Shown: in pieces, positions 60,771-64,000 of the stretch
How the letters are laid out: each line of letters begins with the position of its first letter
Numbering within the stretch: the first letter of the stretch is position 1
From: Draconibacterium sediminis
GTDB lineage: Bacteria > Bacteroidota > Bacteroidia > Bacteroidales > Prolixibacteraceae
Assembly (NCBI RefSeq): GCF_000949475.1
Contig: NZ_JRHC01000003.1
Span: 124,001 to 188,000 of the forward strand
Length of the DNA: 64,000 bases
Direction of reading: 5' to 3'
Translations under genes and position numbers: made by a program
Notes under the pieces: generated by a model
What the model was told of the DNA's origin: nothing
Seen by the model: the letters and a program-made list of their open reading frames with translations, nothing else
The model's database searches: none

Positions 60771-61406
60771 TTATTCACTCTGCAAACTTTGTAAAAGAAT
60801 GGTGTAAGCATTTGGCCCTTCGTTAAATAAGAGATCGAGGATGCTTAAATTAGGTAAGAATCCATATTTATCGGAGAATACCTGCGTGTAGGTTTGGGGC
60901 TGAAATGCTATATCGGGATTGTGTTTCAATTTAGGCGAAATACCATCGCGCAAATTGAAGGTGTTTTCAGGTACTTTTTCAAAGTCTTCAGTTAAGCGGA
61001 TTTTATTTTCAATCTCGAAAAAATCACAAAGTTGCTCGTGTATTTGCTGGTTATAGTCGAGCAGGTATTTGGTTTTACTTTCAAAAAACGGGTACAGTTC
61101 ATCCTGGTAATACTCGAAAAACGGCGATGAGTTGTAGGCCGAAACTATGGTTTGCCAGTGGTTACGTTGCCAGTTTTCGTCGTACGATATCTGCAAATCT
61201 TTTAAAAGGATTTTTGGTCCGCGCCCTTTTACCACCGGAATAACCAGCGAAATTGGTCCGTTACCTCCCAATATCAGGCAGCGGTTGCGGTAGGTTTGTT
61301 TGGTGAAGTTCTCGTATTGTTCGATATAAACTTCAGCATGGTGTAAATAACGCGTATAAAAATGTACCGGAGCAAAATAGGCAGTACTTAGTAAAATAGG
61401 CTTCAA
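60771..61406 (-). CDS. WbqC family protein
   Basis: The 211-residue protein matches the WbqC-like family: LSTAYFAPVHFYTRYLHHAEVYIEQYENFTKQTYRNRCLI, then LVIPVVKGRG and WQRNHWQTIVSAYNSSPFFEYY, with the C-terminal FLPNLSILDLLFNEGP. Homologues occur in surface-polysaccharide clusters, with unclear biochemistry. The protein is cytosolic. It is monocistronic or followed by the small membrane protein gene. Confidence 0.85.
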   Translation of the reverse strand: MKPILLSTAYFAPVHFYTRYLHHAEVYIEQYENFTKQTYRNRCLILGGNGPISLVIPVVKGRGPKILLKDLQISYDENWQRNHWQTIVSAYNSSPFFEYYQDELYPFFESKTKYLLDYNQQIHEQLCDFFEIENKIRLTEDFEKVPENTFNLRDGISPKLKHNPDIAFQPQTYTQVFSDKYGFLPNLSILDLLFNEGPNAYTILLQSLQSE

Positions 61407-61457
61407 CTTTGATTATTTTTGTTCAACAACAAAAATACCAAAATAATAGATTTGTGG

Positions 61458-62057
61458 CTATTTATGTTTTGCTTTAATGGTTTCGCAATAACGTTCAACA
61501 ATTTCAGGGAAATCGCTGAATTTGTAACGGCCGTTTTCTATGTCTTTTACCAGGGCTTTATCGTCACTAAATAATTTTGTGCAGGTTTCGAAACTATCCT
61601 CGTTATAGTTGTACCATCTAAAATCCATTAAAACCATATAGTGTGGCACTTCAATTATCTCCGATTCAATACCGGTATTCTCCATTTTAGTGGTTACAAA
61701 ATAGTAAAGTGGATAAATGTTGTCGGACAAACGAAGAATAAAGTTGCCGTCTTTAGATGGAAAAATACTTAAGCGAATATCGTCGCGACTTTCGAAAGTA
61801 ACTCGTCCATTTTCGGTGTCCATAAAAAAGCCACTAATTACTCCCGGTTTAAATGATTTCTTTTTACCACCGGCATCAATGAATTTTACCTCGCTTTGAA
61901 GTTTTAGGATGTTTTCCTTTTTTATACTGGCAGCAATTGTATCGTTGTTTAAACTGATAATACCTCCGGGTAAATATCCTTGTTTCTTTTTTTGAAATGA
62001 CTTACCAAATACATTTAGTGAAGCAATAATTAGTAGCATCAGAAGGGTAGTTTTCAT
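61458..62057 (-). CDS. Exported protein of unknown function
   Basis: The 199-residue protein has a signal peptide (MKTTLLMLLIIASLNVFG) and a beta-rich body with GYLPGGIISLNNDTIAA near the N-terminus. I see no known motif. Upstream a TAACTTTG -7 box (62083-62090) is next to a perfect 11-bp inverted repeat (62098-62125), so the gene is probably regulated. Confidence 0.65.
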   Translation of the reverse strand: MKTTLLMLLIIASLNVFGKSFQKKKQGYLPGGIISLNNDTIAASIKKENILKLQSEVKFIDAGGKKKSFKPGVISGFFMDTENGRVTFESRDDIRLSIFPSKDGNFILRLSDNIYPLYYFVTTKMENTGIESEIIEVPHYMVLMDFRWYNYNEDSFETCTKLFSDDKALVKDIENGRYKFSDFPEIVERYCETIKAKHK

Positions 62058-62082
62058 GATTTTATTGTTTAAATAGTTGTTT

Positions 62083-62125
62083 CAAAGTTAAGTTTAGAAC
62101 AAATATTATTCCATTAATATTTGTT
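62083..62125 (-). promoter_or_regulatory. Candidate promoter and operator of the 61458-62057 gene
   Basis: TAACTTTG on the minus strand (62083-62090) is a full -7 match. AACAAATATTA (62098-62108) / TAATATTTGTT (62115-62125) form a perfect inverted repeat with a 6-nt centre, placed where the -33 element would be. Confidence 0.55.
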
Positions 62126-62485
62126 AATAAAATTTATTTATAGTTAATGTTTATTAGTGCGTCGATTTTATCGAAAATGCTGTAATCTAAATGATAACAA
62201 GCCTAAATTAAGTTCCTCGGAATGCCCTGGCGGAAGCTTGTTCAAGTATATTCAATCCAGATAAGTTAAATGCCAACTTTCATACAATAGTTATTCATCA
62301 GGAAATGAATTATATTTTAAGCGACTTATCTCTGGTTTAAATTCAACATGAATCAATATTTTATGAGGTAGGTATTTATAATAAATACAAAATGCAACGA
62401 TTTTACCCTCATATTCCATAGGCATCAAGTAATTCCTTTTCTATTTTTAATCTCTTGTTTGTTCGTTCATTTGCGGCATGGTTTT
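62126..62485. other. Intergenic stretch, no gene seen
   Basis: With the promoter above this makes a 428-nt gap. It is AT-rich, with scattered short inverted words, and includes the region after the stop of the T9SS gene. No gene or clear terminator is seen. Confidence 0.4.
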
Positions 62486-64000
62486 TTAGTTTTTAATGAA
62501 TTTAATGCGGTAAATTTTCCCATCACTGTTTTCAACGGTAAGTATGTAGGTACCGGTGTAAAAACTTGAAACGTCGAAAGAATACTTGCCATTGGAAGTG
62601 TTGAAATTTCCCAGTTCTATTATCTCGGAAGTTATTGTATAGAACCTGTAAGTCCAGGATTCATCTGTTTTGTATTGAGGCACTGAAATGTTTAACTTTT
62701 CTTTTGCTGGAATGGGGAAGGCATCCAAATCAAAAATTTGAGGCTGACGAATTCCGGTAATGTTTTTTTGAATGCATCCCGTAACATCAAGTTCGGCAAT
62801 ACTAGTAAACTTGTTGTCGTTTTGTTCCGACAACGACCGCAGCATCAGGTATCTTCCGGGTGTAGGAGTAATGCTTATGGTTTTTCGCGCTGCACCATCT
62901 CCAAATTCGCCACTGTCAACTGGTTCTCCCCAGTCGTTTGTATCAGTTGAAAGGTATATTTCGTATTTTTTGATTCTGCCGTTGGCGCTGTTCTGCCGGG
63001 GAAGATATTTAATTTTACTTACCTCATATTCCCTGCCCATATCAATTCGTATCTCGTGAGGTTGTCCTGGCGAGTTATTATACCACTCGCTGTGCCATAT
63101 GGTTGATTGGTCACCATCAAAGGCATTTATAGCTGCACCATCTTCGCCGTTTATTTCCTCGCTATCTACATAAAGTAGGGTCCACAAATTATTGTCTACA
63201 TCAGCTGGATTATTACAATCGTTAACCGAAGGACATGTAGTTGTGCTTACCATTGCTTGTATTGTTTTTTGATAGGAAACACTGTTCTGTGTAATTTTCA
63301 TTGTAACATCATAATATCCCGGATTTCCCAACACCACTTTGGGATTTCTCACTGTTTTGTTACTAATGAATTCGGGTTCTGGAGTTATTGTCCATTCCCA
63401 ACTGGCGCCTGAGTGGTTGATTATGGAATGATCATCGAAATACAGCGTATCCTCCATACAATCATAGTGCTGTTTCTGGACCCAGGGATTAAGAATTGGC
63501 ACAAATTCTGGTTCTAGCATCGGGCTTTCCCAAACACCGGCATTCCCCGCTACACGGATTTTGCTGTCGCGGTAGAAAGGTAAAGCCAGATTTACGGACA
63601 TTCCTGCCGGGTAGTTTGTGTTGTATTCGTTCCAATATGGCTGAGATTCGTAGCGGTAGTAGACTTTTGAATTTTTGTCGTTTCTGGCATGGGTGAACAT
63701 ATACAACAGGTCTTGTTCGTTTTTGACAGGCTGAATTACTATGCATTCGGTGTAGGCGTCAAGCCCGCTTGTCCAGTCTTCCCAACTTGTTCCTCCGTTT
63801 ACTGAACGAAACACTTTCCCAATATCACCAGACCATGCTCCGTTTTGCAGGCAGGCGTAAATTTTGTTTTCGTCGTGAGGAGAAATAACAAAAAACAATT
63901 TCCCGTTCCAGTAGGAATTACCATACGAACCATTGGTCAATGCAGGTTTGTGTTCCCATCTTTTTCCTCCATCTTCGCTACGGTATAATCCTTTTCCAAC
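62486..64000 (-). CDS. T9SS-secreted protein with Asp-box repeats, PKD-like and F5/8 type C domains (5' end outside window)
   Basis: The frame is open through the window edge, so only the last 504 residues are visible. They show Asp-box (BNR/sortilin-type) motifs (RSEDGGKRWE near the edge, RSVNGGTSWEDW), a PKD-like beta domain (about ASWEWTITPEPEF to QAMV), an F5/8 type C carbohydrate-binding domain (INAFDGDQSTIWHSEW, RYLMLRSLSEQ), and a type IX secretion C-terminal domain ending in GTYILTVENSDGKIYRIKFIKN (short motif GTYILTV then KFIKN). It is likely a secreted or surface glycan-acting protein; the catalytic region is not in view. Confidence 0.88.
   Translation of the reverse strand, partial: VGKGLYRSEDGGKRWEHKPALTNGSYGNSYWNGKLFFVISPHDENKIYACLQNGAWSGDIGKVFRSVNGGTSWEDWTSGLDAYTECIVIQPVKNEQDLLYMFTHARNDKNSKVYYRYESQPYWNEYNTNYPAGMSVNLALPFYRDSKIRVAGNAGVWESPMLEPEFVPILNPWVQKQHYDCMEDTLYFDDHSIINHSGASWEWTITPEPEFISNKTVRNPKVVLGNPGYYDVTMKITQNSVSYQKTIQAMVSTTTCPSVNDCNNPADVDNNLWTLLYVDSEEINGEDGAAINAFDGDQSTIWHSEWYNNSPGQPHEIRIDMGREYEVSKIKYLPRQNSANGRIKKYEIYLSTDTNDWGEPVDSGEFGDGAARKTISITPTPGRYLMLRSLSEQNDNKFTSIAELDVTGCIQKNITGIRQPQIFDLDAFPIPAKEKLNISVPQYKTDESWTYRFYTITSEIIELGNFNTSNGKYSFDVSSFYTGTYILTVENSDGKIYRIKFIKN

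Noticed and set aside
1-64000. tRNA and rRNA genes
   Set aside because: Reading the gene-free stretches showed no tRNA cloverleaf or rRNA core sequences. A tRNA scan would be needed to be sure.

Overview
The window looks like chromosome from a Bacteroidota bacterium, most likely a marine or gut-type Marinilabiliales/Prolixibacteraceae-like organism (family placement is inference). The signs are: promoters of the Bacteroidota type (TTTG, about 20 nt, TAnnTTTG) at several starts, few Shine-Dalgarno sequences, a type IX secretion C-terminal domain, BatA-, PorT- and DUF4369/TlpA-type proteins, and many exported lipoproteins. I found no rRNA, tRNA, CRISPR array, prophage or complete insertion sequence. 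About 62 genes are supported; the first (recQ) and last (a T9SS cargo protein) are cut by the window edges.

Layout. 1-4 kb: recQ end, a DUF5063/exonuclease/RlmI operon, and an Fe-S APS reductase. 4-12.4 kb: a glycine-rich lipoprotein, a porin plus flavinylated-protein pair, an RDD/TPR/membrane/DUF2007 operon and a RAYT transposase with palindromes. 11.4-14.5 kb: three AT-rich exported-protein genes separated by large imperfect hairpins. 15-21 kb: outer-membrane phospholipase A, a GH53 galactanase operon, a Gre-like factor, a PAS histidine kinase and an acetate transporter. 21.5-30.7 kb: three-subunit transhydrogenase, DUF4395, VF530, the selD-selU selenouridine pair, a transaldolase and an M20 hydrolase. 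30.8-34.3 kb: a DUF1566 lipoprotein with a LytS/LytTR two-component system. 34.4-41.2 kb: Ste24-like protease, DsrE/YedF-like protein, CinA, AsmA, SDR. 41.4-44.6 kb: ahpCF with divergent oxyR. 44.7-50.3 kb: ornithine aminotransferase, BatA-like protein, isoaspartyl peptidase and a CarH-like MerR regulator. 50.8-58.2 kb: an HTH regulator, then a tightly packed six-gene operon. 58.5-64 kb: small exported, barrel and housekeeping proteins, then the T9SS protein.

The strongest candidate for an undescribed system is the six-gene operon at 51841-58215 (ThiL-like kinase, alpha-oxoamine synthase, DAG-kinase-like enzyme, UbiA-type transferase, SDR, B12-type radical SAM). The genes are separated by 10 nt or less and preceded by a good promoter. 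This is the enzyme set expected for a modified aminolipid, but the product is unknown. Other notable signals are paired LytTR-type sites in front of both the DUF1566 gene and the LytS kinase; a CarH-like regulator with an intact Wx9EH light-sensing signature; an oxyR-ahpC control region with a T-N11-A palindrome near -65 of ahpC; a RAYT gene carrying the same 20-bp palindrome inside its frame and just after it; and a family of composite intergenic repeats with conserved module order.

All family calls come from reading motifs in the translated sequence by eye; no database search was run.
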